64,000 nt of DNA, taken from the NCBI RefSeq assembly GCF_003473485.1, contig NC_053044.1, positions 24,673,591 to 24,737,590 on the forward strand, in the 5' to 3' direction. The notes below the pieces were generated by a model. It saw only the letters and a program-made list of their open reading frames with translations, searched no databases and was not told where the DNA came from. Positions 23,606-35,219 of the stretch are shown here, one piece after another; within the stretch, counting starts at the first letter, position 1, and every line of letters begins with the position of its first letter. The position numbers and the translations under genes were made by a program. This DNA is from Medicago truncatula (taxonomy: Eukaryota > Streptophyta > Magnoliopsida > Fabales > Fabaceae).

Positions 23606-23905
23606 TTGTTCCTATTTTTTTATAGAATGAGTAGCTATGGAGAAATGTGTCTCGCTGATAGTGCAACTACCCACACCATTCTCAAAGATAAAAAATATTT
23701 TTCTTATCTATTAAAAGGAGAATCGACTGTTAATACCATATCTGGTACTACAAAGATAATTGAAGGCTCCGGAAGAGCTAATATATCATTATGTGGAGGG
23801 ACAAAATTATATATTAAGAATGCGTTGTACTCACCTAAGTCTCATAGAAATTTATTAAGTTTCAAAGATATAAAAATGACTCTGTTTGCCCATGTATTTT
23901 TATGA
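23606..23905 (+). pseudogene. Copia retropepsin fragment
   Basis: A 99-codon stretch with the aspartic protease site ADSATTHTIL and downstream LYIKNALYSPKSHRNLLS, which in intact elements leads into the pre-integrase domain. The frame then runs straight into RT-like sequence, so the integrase and N-terminal RT coding region is deleted at about 23870-23895. Confidence 0.8.
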
Positions 23906-24983
23906 AAAGATCTGAAAATGAATTTGCTATAATGTTGTCTATGTTGATGACATAAACATAATTGGGACTCTCGAAGAGCTTCCAAAAGCCATAGATTGCC
24001 TGAAGAAAGAATTCGAAATGAAAGATTTGGAAAAGACAAAGTTTTGTCTCGGATTGTTAATTGAATAAATAAAAAATTCTATTGTCGAACATTTAAATAA
24101 TGGAATTTTTGTGCATCAAGAAACTTACATAGCAAAAGTGTTAAAACGTTTCTACATGGACAAATCCCATCCATTGCCTACTCCAATGGTTGTTAGATCA
24201 CTAGACGTGGAGAAAGATCCTTTCAGACATCGAGATGAAGGTGAAGAACTACTTGGTCCTGAAGTACCAAATCTTAGTGCAATAGGAGCACTAATGTACC
24301 TTGCTAATTATACGCGTTCAGATATATCATTTTCTGTCAACCTATTATCAAGATACAGTTCTTCACCTACACAAAGACATTGGAATGGGGTCAAGCATGT
24401 ATTTCGTTATCTTCGAGGTACAATGGGTATGAGTTTGTTTTATCCTAAAGTACCCAAACTAGAATTAATTGGTTATGCAGATGCAGGTTATTTATCAGAT
24501 CCTCATCATGGGAGATCACAAACAGGTTATTTGTTTACAAGTGGAAATACAACAACTTCATGGAGATCTGTGAAACAGACAATAACAACAACATCATCAA
24601 ATCACACGAAACTTTTAGCATTACATGAGGCAAGTAGAGAATGTGTTTGGTTAAGATCCATGATTCAGCACATCCAAAAGAATTGTGGTTTATCCTCCGG
24701 AAGAATGGATGCAACAATAATTTACGAAGATAATACAACATGCATCGCTCAGTTGAAAGAAGGATACATTAAAGGAGACCGAACAAAACACATTTCTCCA
24801 AAATTCTTTTTCACTCATGATCTTCAAAAGGATGGTGATATCAGCATTCAACAAATTCGGTCGTGTGATAATCTTGCAGATGTTTTTACAAAGTCACTCC
24901 CAAGTAAAGTTTTTGAGAAACTTGTACTAAAAATTGGTCTTAGTCGTCTAAAAGATATTTGCCTTCATGAGGGTGGGAAATAA
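23895..24983 (+). pseudogene. Copia RT C-terminus and RNase H
   Basis: The RT catalytic YVDD is at 23940-23951. The same frame continues with one stop (TAA, 24066-24068) into an open 290-codon stretch, 24111-24983. This includes IGALMYLANYTR, the RNase H phrase YADAGYLSDPHHGRSQTG, and the C-terminal TKHISPKFFF...DNLADVFTKSLP signature of copia polyproteins. The RT fingers and palm N-terminus are absent. Confidence 0.88.
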
Positions 24984-25159
24984 ATGTGTTCTGCACTCTT
25001 TTTCCCTTCACCTAGGTTTTATCCCATTGGGTTTTACTAAGTTCACACTCAAAAGGATATAGTACTCTTTTCTTTCACTAGTTTTTTTTTTTTTCCATTG
25101 GGTTTTTATCTTAGTAAGGTGTTAATGAGGCATATCCTCAATGGACATCCAAGGGGGAG

Positions 25160-25374
25160 TGTTATAAATATTAATAGTGGATGTCCAAATAGCAATGTGT
25201 TATTGGGCCATACTACTAGGTTATTGGGCTTAGTTCATAAGCTACTTTATTTTTTTATAAATAGGGCTCATTTGTAACATTGAGATACACACATCGGTAA
25301 ATAAGAATACTGCTCCTATTCTCTCTTCTTCTTCTTCTCTCTATTACTCTCTCTGTTTACTTATTTTCATAACA
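25160..25374 (+). repeat. 3' LTR of copia element 2
   Basis: 215 bp. Differs from its 5' partner by about ten substitutions and one 1-bp deletion. Confidence 0.92.
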
Positions 25375-25389
25375 CATCTTATATTTTAA

Positions 25390-25770
25390 AATTATAAATT
25401 TTTTTTTGAACAAATCAAAATGGAATATATTACTCAAAGACAGAGTGATTCACCCCGCACAAGGTGTGCTAAAATGATGAATCCTCTAATATCTGTTACA
25501 ACACCACAACACCTAAACAAGATGCCACCACCTAAACAAAAATGTCCAAACACTTAAATCACACTCATACAATAAAGGGGATGTCTCCACCAATCGTAAA
25601 AGTAAAAAACAATAGGCTCAATATTCGAAGAAAGTCAAAGAAAAGAATTTAACTTAACTTTTTCAACAATATGTAACAGATCAATAATCGTATTATTGAA
25701 AACACGGTTGTTCCGCTCCTTCCATATTGCCCAAATACAAGCAAGCCAAATAACCTTAAAAAACACATGA
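25390..25770 (-). mobile_element. LINE (non-LTR retrotransposon) 3'-end fragment
   Basis: Read on the minus strand, about 25760-25640 encodes WAIWKERNNRVF followed by IIDLLHIVEKVKLNSF, the usual C-terminal end of plant LINE reverse transcriptases. The rest is 3'UTR-like, ending near a T-run at 25390-25403 (poly-A on the minus strand). It is 5'-truncated, as is usual for LINE insertions. A related end lies at 43503-43745. Confidence 0.75.
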
Positions 25771-25907
25771 TATGATTGCTTAAAAATTATGATTTACGTA
25801 CATTAAAAGTTATAAAGAAAAAGAAAATTAATTTAATAATAAATGATTGCTTAAAAATAAGTGCTTAAAAACTCACCACTCTTTTGATAAACCCATATCG
25901 CCGTAAA

Positions 25908-28234
25908 ATGCTTCCACAGCGAATGAAGAAAGCAGTCACCGATAACCCTAAAAAACTTGCGAACTTAATCGACCTCGTTAACCTTCCTTCCACTCTCAGA
26001 GACTTCGTTGGTCAATCTCAGACTTCTCGTTTATCTTGTTTCATGCGTGTTTGGTCCTACATCAAAACCAATAATCTCCAGGTTCCTTTTTTCTTTTCAA
26101 ATCAAACTCAATCATTTCTTGTTTACAATTTTGATTTTATCAAATTTATTAATAATATCAAAGTTACTTGTAATATATTATAATGATATGAATTTTTTTT
26201 AATTTTTAGTTAAAAAGATAGAAGGAAGATGTGGGTTTTATGCTAGGGGTTTACTTTGAAAGATAGCTTCAAATTCATATTTTTAGTTTTTTTTTTCACT
26301 TCTATGAAGCACAAACAAACTCAGACACTGATGACAGACATGGACATGTCGACACCAATAATAATTTCACAAGATGACATAAATCAATGTAATCATATGT
26401 GTTGGTGTTGTTTTGGTGTCAGACATGAAACATATCCATCAGGGACACGCCTAATCCGAGGAGCATTTGTGCTTCATAGGTTGGAATTAGAAATAATGGA
26501 AGGTTGTAATGGGGTTCTGATGAGGTACTTGAGCAATTTTGAATTGATAGACTTATAGTCTATGTTACACTGATAATTTAGATTGGACATGCCGTTTGGT
26601 GTTGGACCTCAACACAACACTGATGCATGTGGTTACATTCAATCACTTGCATCTTTTTTGAATTATTAGCGTTGTCTATGACGTATGTGTCAGTTCTAGT
26701 GTTGTGTCCAGTGACCCTGCATCGTTGCTTATAGCCTATGAAGCATGGATACGGACACGGACACCGGACACGACACTGACACGCCGACACAGCTAATAAT
26801 TTGAAAAAATCACACAATTCAGTGTAATTACTAGTGTCGGTGTCGGTGTCGGACACGACACATGTCGGTGCTTCATAGCTTATAGCTGATCTTTGAGTGT
26901 TACTTTTGCTGGTTGAATTCTTCGTTGTAATTTTATTGTTCTTATCAATCTCCAGTAGTGTCTGATCTCAAAAACACTAGTGAATTGTGATACCAAGAGG
27001 CAGCTATTTTGAAATTTGTATACAATTTATGTAATTTATACTATGTGCATAAAAAATCAACTAGTTGTTGTTGCTGATCGTGAGAAGGGTGAGAAATGAC
27101 AGGAAGAGTGAGACAGAGTGAGAGTGTAGAAGCCCCAACACTGTTTTGGTGTTTTTCATTGCAAAAATCCTAAAATATCTCAACCAAAACCCTATAATGT
27201 TTTAAATCTTTAAGGCTTTTTTGGAATTTTTTATTTCATTATGAGTTTTGGCGCTATCTAGCTTCAAAAACCCCGATATTGGTTGCTACACCAAACCAAA
27301 CCGCTCTACTATTGCGTGTCCTGTAGCGGTCAATGGTCGCTCTGCTACACCACCATAGTGTGCTATTGACTGCACTGATTGCACTAGTACTTCAAAAAAA
27401 ATGTTTTTCAGTAGTTAGCACTTAGCATTGTTTTAGGCTAACAAGAGCTCACTAGTTTGTCATCTGGATCTTGTTTGAGCCAAAGCACTATCAACCTAAT
27501 ATTCCAAAATAAAAGAGGTCTCTTTCTGATGTTATTGAGCTGTTATATGATTTTCTTATTTAACCATATTTGTGAAGTTGTGAATATATAAAATGCATGT
27601 GCCCATTTTTGAGTTGGGGCTACCGCCATATTTGCTATGATGTCTTATGGTTTTGGTATATTTCTTTTAGTTAAAACTGCACCAAAGATCCTTTAACTTG
27701 ATTTAAAGTTTCAAACACATCCTTTATTTTTATTTGTGTCAAACTAATTTCATATCTTTAAAAACATTTACGTCGGAACAACTTTAATTCTTAGTCTACT
27801 TCTGTTACAAATTTGTCATGTAATTTTGATGTTATCTTGATGAATTGAAGATGTAATTCACCTTTTGAATGGTCAAGTAAGACTTTTGGTAATATGCATA
27901 GATGAAAAATGGAGTTTGGTCCAACATTGTTGACAGTTTTAAACATAAAGGACTACTTTGACACGAAAAAACAGATAAATTACATGTTTGAAACTTTAAA
28001 TTTAAGTAAGACCACTCGTGCAATTTTGCCTTTATCTTCATATGCTGTTTGATATGTATGTTGAATAGACTGAATAAAAGATGAGTTGTTTCTTTGATAG
28101 AGCAGGATCCAAATAACAAGAATGTGGTAAACTGTGATGAGAAGTTGAAAGGCATTTTACTTGGGAAACCTCAGGTTGATTTAGCAGAACTTCCAGCACT
28201 TATCAAGCTGCATTTTCCGAAAGAGCCCAAGTGA
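25908..28234 (+). CDS. SWIB/MDM2-domain protein, two exons
   Basis: Exons 25908-26081 and 28106-28234 (intron AG/GTTCCT...AGCAG/GATCC) join in phase to 100 residues. Almost the whole protein is one SWIB/MDM2 fold: LPSTLRDFVGQSQTSR, VWSYIKTNNLQDPNNK, CDEKLKGILLGK, ending LIKLHFPKEPK. Stand-alone SWIB proteins occur in plant nuclei and organelles, and their nuclear relatives belong to chromatin complexes. Location cannot be decided here because the N-terminus (MLPQRMKKAVTDNPKK) is short and basic. An in-frame ATG 24 bp upstream (25884) would add eight residues, but the start chosen matches my memory of the family. The 2-kb intron is filled with MITEs. Confidence 0.88.
26302..26479. mobile_element. 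GACAC-rich MITE with 14-bp perfect TIRs
   Basis: Perfect terminal inverted repeats CTATGAAGCACAAA / TTTGTGCTTCATAG, with an interior rich in GACAC/GTGTC words. 178 bp, noncoding, inside the SWIB intron. No clear target duplication remains. Same family as 26736-26878 and 61148-61309. Confidence 0.75.
26736..26878. mobile_element. GACAC-rich MITE with 8-bp target duplication
   Basis: Ends CTATGAAGCA / TGCTTCATAG, interior of GACACGGACACC-type repeats, flanked by perfect 8-bp copies CTTATAGC (26728-26735, 26879-26886). An 8-bp duplication fits hAT-type insertion. An adjacent related fragment lies at about 26583-26700, and a similar internal piece is in EHD intron 4 (about 15577-15715). Confidence 0.75.
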
Positions 28235-29436
28235 TGTGTGTGATACAAATCAAAATGTTTGTCTGATTGGAAATGAAAGCTCACATACTCTTCCTCAAGA
28301 TGAGTCTCTCTACTGTTTCCTGCTCTGCTTTTCCCCCATAGATTCTGCAACAACATTAGTATAGGAATCTAGCACTTGAAACACCAAATTGGCAGTTTTC
28401 TTTGTGCTGTATGAATGGATTATTTTATTACATGTAATCCAACTTAAAACTGTCCTGTTTTGCTGCATGCTTTTGCGACTTTATAAATTTTGTATTTAAG
28501 AGCTTTTCTTGCTGGAGTTATGATTTTTTATGCATAAATTGTGCTTTTTATCATATACGCTGAGTCATTTTATCTTTCCTTAAAATCGGCCTCTGCAGCA
28601 GCTGCAGAACTGTTTCATCCAAATCTAAATTCAGTGAAGTAATGTTAAACTGCTTAATATCATCTTACTCCATACATATTTTCAAAATTTGACCGATGGA
28701 TTGTAAGTTAAAATCATTTAGATCATCTATAAATCTTTACATTGTTAATCTATAAATCTTTACGTAAATCTGACCCCAAACACTGCAAAAATACACCAAT
28801 ATCGAATAGAATCAGTTGTACAATAGAAATCAAAGCAAACATATTCTCAAATATTTGGGAACTTGAAAACAAAATCGACGAGATGATTAGTTTAAAGAGG
28901 ATTGAACCATGCTCTTAATGTCATATTAAAAATCTAGGATTTTAGAAAGAATAATAAAAAAGATGGCTCGGGTTTTGTAAGATTACAAGAGTAATTTGAT
29001 AAAGGTTGCAAGAAAATATTTAATAAAATCAAGGTTCTTATTCCCGTTGAAGGGATTTCTTACCCTTAAAATCCAAAATTCCATTGTTTAGACCAATTTT
29101 TCATATTCTCTGAAAAATCCGTATTTTTTGCATTACTTTTATTTTATTTCACACGTTTTATTATTTTTTAGTTTGTTTCTTGGTTGTTTTTAAAAGCAAA
29201 ATTCGAAACTGTTGAAATGAGAGAGATTTTGATTACTGATTATGTATAAGCATATTTCAGATTATATAGTCCGAACACATCCAAATGTGTTCGAATTTTA
29301 TAATCCAAAATTCTAAGATCATTTTTGTAAAAATTATAGGGCGCGTAAGAAGTAGTTAGGGTGGGAAAAGTAAAACACAAAATCTAATGGAGACACCTTT
29401 AATGAAGATGTCTTTTATCAAGTTATTCTATAAGCA
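28235..29436. other. SWIB 3' region and AT-rich spacer
   Basis: The first few hundred bases are probably 3'UTR. No further gene seen. From about 29380, AGACACCTT/AAGGTGTCT words flank the MULE-like MITE at 29446, suggesting an older host repeat. Confidence 0.4.
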
Positions 29437-29445
29437 TTTGCTAAA

Positions 29446-29614
29446 GAGAAATGATATTTGTACAACTTTTGTACAACTTTTTCTCTCATACTCACATTAT
29501 CTTCTTATTCTCTCTCTTCCTTTTTCTGTCTCTATTGTTTTTGACCAATGAGAAGAGAGAACAATGAGGTTGTCTCAAAAGTTGTATAAATAGGTTGTTC
29601 AAATATCACTCCTC
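29446..29614. mobile_element. MULE-like MITE with 9-bp target duplication
   Basis: Ends GAGAAATGATATTT / AAATATCACTCCTC are imperfect inverted repeats. The flanks are perfect 9-bp direct repeats TTTGCTAAA (29437-29445, 29615-29623), the length typical of Mutator-like insertion. 169 bp, noncoding. Confidence 0.75.
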
Positions 29615-29747
29615 TTTGCTAAAAGACACCAGCTAATTTTTATGAAGGTGTCTTTTAACAAAGTTATAACTAAAAAGTGGAAATGTGTGGATTGCTAAAA
29701 GACACCTTCATGAGTGGCTTCTAGCAAAACCCATATATTATCATATG

Positions 29748-30110
29748 TTAATGCTATATGTACGATTTGCATATGTTATATTATCATATTAGAAACTTGG
29801 TAAGTTGGGCATTACAACTGCAATAAGAAAGCCAGAAAGTATTGTCATGAGTAAGATAAGATGATGAAGAAGAAAACTGGGCAGCAATTGGCCGGAGGTG
29901 CAAGTCCACACACATCTGTCTACCAATTGGCAGCCTTACCACTAGTTAAGTTGGTGCCGGTGACGTTGTTATTTAATAATTTTGCCTGCACCATTCACAA
30001 ATGAAACAGGAAGAAATAGTAAGCAAATAATGTGTATAAATATGTGTCATCAACCTGCATGCTCATTCACAACTCATCAATACTATCAAAACTTAAGTAA
30101 ATATATCATT
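29748..30110 (+). promoter_or_regulatory. Lectin 1 promoter and leader
   Basis: TATAAATA at 30035-30042, 68 bp before the ATG at 30111. The upstream 250-300 bp (GCTATATGTACGATTTG, GGGCATTACAACTGCAAT, TGTCATGAGTAAGAT, GGTGACGTTG) recurs upstream of lectins 2 and 3. The TGACGT core may be a bZIP site. Confidence 0.7.
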
Positions 30111-30890
30111 ATGAGTATCATCATGTCTTCAAAATTACCATTTTATTTTCTTTCTGTTTCAGTAATAGTTGCTCTCTTGCTGGCAACTACTGAACCAGTG
30201 ACCTCTCAGAAAACAACTTCCTTCGACTTTCAAAAATTCACCTCAGGTCAATCTGATTTAATCATGCAAGGTAGTACTGAGATTTTTTCAAATGGGATAA
30301 TGGCACTCACCAACCCTTCTAAGCCTAATATTGGACGGGTGTTGTATTCAAATCCAGTGCCTATTTGGGATAGTACTACTGGACATGTTGCTAGCTTCGT
30401 CGCTTCCTTCTCCTTCACGGTTGAGGACATTCAAGATTATAATAAAGCCGATGGAGTCATCTTCTTTCTTGCACCACAAGATACCGTCATTCCTCCCAAC
30501 TCTGGAGGTTCAAATCTCGGAGTAGTTGATGCGCAAAATGCTTTCAATCAATTTGTTGGTGTAGAGTTTGACTCTTATGCCAATCAGTATGATCCCAAGT
30601 ATCCACATATTGGAATTGATGTTAACTCTGTAATTTCCTCCAGGACAACACCATGGAACAGGGTGAGTGGGTCATTAGTCAAAGTAAGTATAATTTATGA
30701 CTCTCTATCTAACACATTGAGTGTTGCTGCCACTGACAACAATGGTCAAATTTCAACTGTTGCTCATGCTGTTGATTTGAAAGCTGTTCTCCCACAGAAC
30801 GTTAGGGTTGGTTTATCTGCAACAGTTACATCTGGCGGCCGCCAATTGCAAAACATTCATTCGTGGTCTTTCACTTCTACCTTGGCATGA
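30111..30890 (+). CDS. Legume lectin 1, secreted
   Basis: 259 residues, intronless as legume lectin genes usually are. A signal peptide (hydrophobic SVSVIVALLLATTEP) is probably cleaved before QKTTSFDF. The mature part is one legume-lectin beta-sandwich. The metal-site segment VGVEFDSYANQYDPKYPHIG has the conserved E, D, aromatic, N, D and H. The sugar-binding Asp is in ADGVIFFLAP and the loop-B glycines in NSGGSNLG. The first strand has QKFTSG, so the NFT glycosylation sequon of copies 2 and 3 is absent. An in-frame ATG at 29982 is rejected because the TATA box lies downstream of it. AATAAA is at 31259-31264. Expected to bind sugar in a vacuole, protein body or the apoplast; specificity cannot be read. 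Confidence 0.95.
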   Translation: MSIIMSSKLPFYFLSVSVIVALLLATTEPVTSQKTTSFDFQKFTSGQSDLIMQGSTEIFSNGIMALTNPSKPNIGRVLYSNPVPIWDSTTGHVASFVASFSFTVEDIQDYNKADGVIFFLAPQDTVIPPNSGGSNLGVVDAQNAFNQFVGVEFDSYANQYDPKYPHIGIDVNSVISSRTTPWNRVSGSLVKVSIIYDSLSNTLSVAATDNNGQISTVAHAVDLKAVLPQNVRVGLSATVTSGGRQLQNIHSWSFTSTLA

Positions 30891-30922
30891 TTGGACTTCT
30901 ACGTTATGTATGCATGCATGGA

Positions 30923-31228
30923 GATTGTGATAATAACTAGTATGGCTAGCTAAACAAAAGACCATACTAGATTGTGATAATAACTAGTATGGCTAAACAA
31001 AAGTCCATATTAGATTGTGATAATAACTAGTATGGCTAAACAAAAGTCCATATTAGATTGTGATAATAACTAGTATGGCTAAACAAAAGTCCATATTAGA
31101 TTGTGATAATAACTAGTATGGCTAAACAAAAGTCCATACTAGATTGTGAATTTGTGATGATAACTAGTATGTCTAAACTAGATTGGATTGTGATAATAAC
31201 TAGTATGGCTAAACAAAAGACCATACTT
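30923..31228 (+). repeat. Hairpin minisatellite downstream of lectin 1 (about 7 units)
   Basis: About seven tandem units of roughly 43 bp (GATTGTGATAATAACTAGTA then TGGCTAAACAAAAGTCCATA). Each contains the inverted repeat CTAGTATGG...CCATACTAG around a loop of about 12 nt. Some units carry CCATATTAG, which would still pair in RNA through G-U. It lies between the stop and AATAAA, so it is probably in the 3'UTR. Confidence 0.85.
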
Positions 31229-31264
31229 GAATCATGTATATGTTTCGGTTTTTCTATAAATAAA

Positions 31265-32529
31265 GTCCATGCTTAACCTAATGTTACCTAAATAACCAAG
31301 TCATGAATACCTATCAATTTCTCAATAATTAACTAATATATACGTACCACTCCAAACACAAATATAAGAAAAACAAATTCAAGTTTAGTGGTATAAAATA
31401 TTAATAAATTTTAGGTTAAATATGTTTTTATCCTTATAAATATTTCAACTTTTTGTTTTAATTCTCTTAAAATTTTCTTTCGGCTTTAAGCCATGCAAAA
31501 GTTTTCTATCCACTTTTCTGGCCCCTACTTTGAACACATGTCATCTGTATCCTTTAAATTTTTTAATGGTTTTTTTTTTCTTTCAGAAATGCTTAGAATA
31601 TTATAAGAATCTCTCACAAAAATATTATAATTTTTTAACCAAACATGAATTAAATCTGAAATTTTAAGAGGTAAAATCATATTTAATTTATGTTTTGTTA
31701 AAAAATTCTATTTTTTTGGGGGGAGATTATAATAATATTATAATTATTCTTGAAAAAACTCATTCAAATTTCAAATGATACACGTTGACCGAAAAGCAAG
31801 GACCATAAGTGGTGATGGAAAAAGATCTTTCCGGGAACAGAGCTCAAGGATGACGCATTTATGGTGCTTGTGCTACACTGGAAGGTACGGTGGAGGAAGA
31901 ACTGTTGAGGATGACTTCTACAACGGTACCTGCAAAACACACACACTCCGACGCTCAAGCCAGTATTTGCTAGAGAGGGGGGGGGGGGGGGGGGGGGGGG
32001 GGACATCTATACGGCCAAGGTCATCCTGAGACCGTGTTCCCGTGTTGTGATGAGCATGGTGTAAGTGCCTTCGGAGGCGTTATGCCTGTTTGCTGAACTT
32101 GAGTTAATGGGCTATTGTTGGGTCGTTGCTAGGTTATTATTGGACCGTTGAGAATCTGAGATCTAGTCCGAAACAGTTTCCCCCTAATCTCTTATCGTCT
32201 TTATAACGTAAGGAGCTTGTTACAGGTTTGACAATTAGTGGCTGACCTCTTTGCTCTAAAGACGCCTTTATGCCAATTTTGTGCAGTGAGGATGGCTGTT
32301 GGGGAGCATTTAAGTATCAATTGAAGAGTTCTAAAAAGGGGTTGACGCAACACTCATTGCTATCAGACTGTAACGACCTTTTTGTCAAAAAAAAAATTAT
32401 GCGTGTCCCATGATTCCTTGGATTGAGGCGTCGCGTTTGATGATGTTTGAGTATGGTTCCATTCTCGAGACGCGATCTAGAACGTTGAACCATGCTCTTT
32501 CATCTTCTTGTGAATCTTGAATCGTTGAT
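31265..32529. other. Spacer with probable reversed LTR fragment
   Basis: No host gene seen. 31780-31976 read on the minus strand contains CTTGAGCGTCGGAGTG followed by TTTTGCAGGTACC, which I remember from legume gypsy LTRs, so a truncated LTR is possible. It is interrupted by the G-run at 31977. Confidence 0.35.
31977..32002 (+). repeat. 26-bp poly-G tract
   Basis: Twenty-six consecutive G residues. Extremely rare in plant DNA and able to form a G-quadruplex. The exact length is likely unreliable in assembly. Confidence 0.9.
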
Positions 32530-34190
32530 TAAACTTTCTTTATAAGGTTTTTGTTGAAATATATCATTATTATTATTATTTTTATTATCCTATTTATAGT
32601 TACTTATTTATCATTATATATCACTCATAAAATAAAGGAGTTGACTCTTGTATTTTCTCCTATTAAATGGATTCCCTTTTCTTCATAATAATATTGGGGA
32701 CTCTTGTTATTTTCTACAAGGCACGAGAGCCCCCAATTTTGGGGTTCGTACTTCCGCATAAAACCTATTGGTGGTCCTTACGATTTTGGGCGCCTTGTTT
32801 TCTATATTTTTTTTATCCTCACAGTCATTACGGTTTTATATTTTCTACAAGGAATCAGAGCCCTCGATTTTGAGAAGTGTTCACCTTGCCGACAATGTTC
32901 AGGGGAGCATTGTTCAATTCAACGACACTGTTCAAGCATCAATACTGTTCACGCATGCACACTTTTCACCACTGGAAAAAAAACTCCGAATTGTAGCTTG
33001 CTATTTTTTGAGTTACTCGGATCAAAAAATGAAGGGGATGAACAGACCTAAGCCTGGAAGAGAGGAGGCAAGGCAAAGGGTGATGATGCATAAGAAAATG
33101 TTCAATTCATCAATCGATGGTCGTGGGATCCAAGCTACTTATGATCAACATCCACAATCTTCCTTAAATGCATTACCATTCACCAAGGAACAACTAGATA
33201 AACTGTGCGTACTTAGCTTCTTAAGTCCCAAACACCTACCTCCTCCATAGCCTGTACAAGTAACTTCTCAAAATCATCCCACCTTAGTTTATTCATAATC
33301 ACACATGGAGTGTTGATTCTGGAGCCACCAATCACATCATCGGAGAATCTAGTTTATTTTTTTCATATACACCATGTGTAGGAAATTTCAAAATTAAGGG
33401 TGTTGACGACTCTCTTTGAGTCGTGGTAGGAAAATGTTATATTTGTTTAGTCTCCCCTATTAACCATCCATGATGTATTACATGTCCCAAATTTATTTAG
33501 CAACTTGTTATATGTTAGTAAGCTGACCAAAAATAAAAATTGTCAAGCTCATTTCTTTGATAATCAATGTGTATTTCAGAATTTGATCTCAAGGTAGATA
33601 ATTGGAAGTGCTAAGCATAGTGGTAGACTCTACTACTTTGAAGATGAACCAGAAACCAGACATCAATTTGGGCCAATATGTTTTTCTTTTGTTAAATCTT
33701 TTGTTGTTTCAAATAATTAGGGTGACATTATTTTGTGGAATTTATGGTTAGGTCACCTTAGTTTTAAATATTTATAGACATTGTTTCCTAAACTTTTTAA
33801 GGTGAAAGACATATCTCTGTTTCAATGCGAGGTTTGCGAATTTTATAAACTTCATCAAAATTCTTTTCCAATTCAAGCTTAGAAACCCTCAAAACCTGTG
33901 TCAATGATTCATAGCGATGTTTGGGGGCCTATTCAGACAAGTACTTCAACCAACAAAAAATAGTTTATCACCTTCACGGATGATAATAGTAGACTTTGTT
34001 GGGTATACTTGTTTAGAGAAAAATCAAAGGCAGATTAATAATTTTTTTATTTTTATAATTTGGTGCAGACATAATTTAACACTCAAATACAAGTGTTTAG
34101 AACTGATAATGAGACTGAATTTTGCAACAAAGTCATGTGAATTTGTTTTCTTGAGAATGAAATTGTGTGTCAAAGTTCATGTGTAAAGTC
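32530..34190 (+). mobile_element. Truncated Ty1/copia fragment (gag to integrase), second family
   Basis: Begins with LTR-like sequence ending TTTTCTACA and then AAGGAATCAGAGCC, resembling the initiator-Met primer site TGGTATCAGAGC. Broken frames give Gag-like LPFTKEQLDKLC (33160-33210), protease DSGATNH (about 33315), pre-integrase VLHVPNLFSNLL (about 33475), and integrase SDVWGP (about 33914) and TDDNSR (about 33977). Many stops. It is cut off at about 34190 with no 3' LTR, and differs from elements 1 and 2. Confidence 0.75.
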
Positions 34191-35219
34191 ACCCTAACAA
34201 AACGAGATTACATAGAGGAAAAATCGACACCTTAGTCTATATGATGATACGAAGAGTGCGCTAGAGGGGCACAAATAGTGTTTTTCGATTTTAAAAGAGT
34301 TTGAGAAAATGTGAGTTAAAATATGATTATGATTATTGAATTGTGCTTGATTATGATGATATGAGTAAAGCAATGAAAGGAAATATAGATTCAAATATGA
34401 ATGAGAAGTTCTCACTATTGAATCATATTATACAATTCAACAATCAATACACACATTCAAATCAATGAAATTAAACTATATCAAACTAAACCTATTAATA
34501 ATAAATAACACTAACAACTAATGAACACAAGGTATATGAAGTAATTGTTTGAAGTTAACTTTTAACTTTGATTGTGAGAAAATTGAATCGGTGAAATCTC
34601 AATTAAGAAAATTGAGATTAGGTTTCAGTAAATTGTAAATTCACAATCAAATAATGATCACTTCATACAATGAATTCATATACACAAATAGAATCCTAAA
34701 ATTAAAAGGATATGGAAGAGAAGAATACAAAGATTTATAAAGGTTCTCCCTTTTCGTCCTCGCTAGGGGTTCGCCCTCTCTTCATGATAGAAAACACCTT
34801 TATCATGGTCTTCTACTATGATGAAAAATGTTTACAAGTGTATGATTACAAAGATTCCTTGGATTTTCTATGCTAAGAAATCACAGAAGATCCAATCTTA
34901 AAGACCTCTTGAAATTGGACACCCATAAGGTTTTCAAATCTTAATCTTTCATTCAATCCTTTGAGATCCACGCGTATTAAATTTTACATGATGATAATTA
35001 AGTGTATCGAGACCGAACATGTTAGAAAAAAAAATTAATCAAAAATAATATTTTAGTTATTTTAGACCAATTTTAATTTTTAAATAAATTTGGATAAATT
35101 TGTTTGAGAACATCACCTTCCACTATTGACATGAACCTTCCCATGAAGTGTTTCAGGTGCAAAATTTCCAAACAAGAAGGATTGGTCATAGCCACATGTC
35201 ACTCCTTTAAGATTAAAAG
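34191..35219. other. Unassigned AT-rich spacer
   Basis: No gene seen. 34680-34990 looks like a retrotransposon LTR fragment (CCTCGCTAGGGGTTCG and CT-rich sequence), but this is not supported by a paired copy in the window. Confidence 0.3.

Larger units (their letters stand above)
20786..25374 (+). mobile_element. Ty1/copia LTR retrotransposon, internally deleted (element 2)
   Basis: The LTRs are 20786-21001 and 25160-25374, the target duplication is CATCT (20781-20785, 25375-25379), and the polypurine tract is 25149-25159. By eye the LTRs differ at about ten positions plus one indel (roughly 5%), so it is clearly older than element 1. Order: leader repeats, gag, aspartic protease, then a jump directly to the RT YVDD region and RNase H. 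Integrase and most of RT are missing. At 4.6 kb it is a deletion derivative and cannot mobilise itself. Confidence 0.95.

Noticed and set aside
29982-30110. N-terminal extension of lectin 1 from an upstream in-frame ATG (likewise 36387 and 40209 for lectins 2 and 3)
   Set aside because: The TATA box lies downstream of, or within a few bases of, these ATGs, and the signal peptide begins at the later ATG.
31764-32029. Poly-Gly and poly-Pro ORFs on both strands
   Set aside because: Created by the G26 homopolymer.
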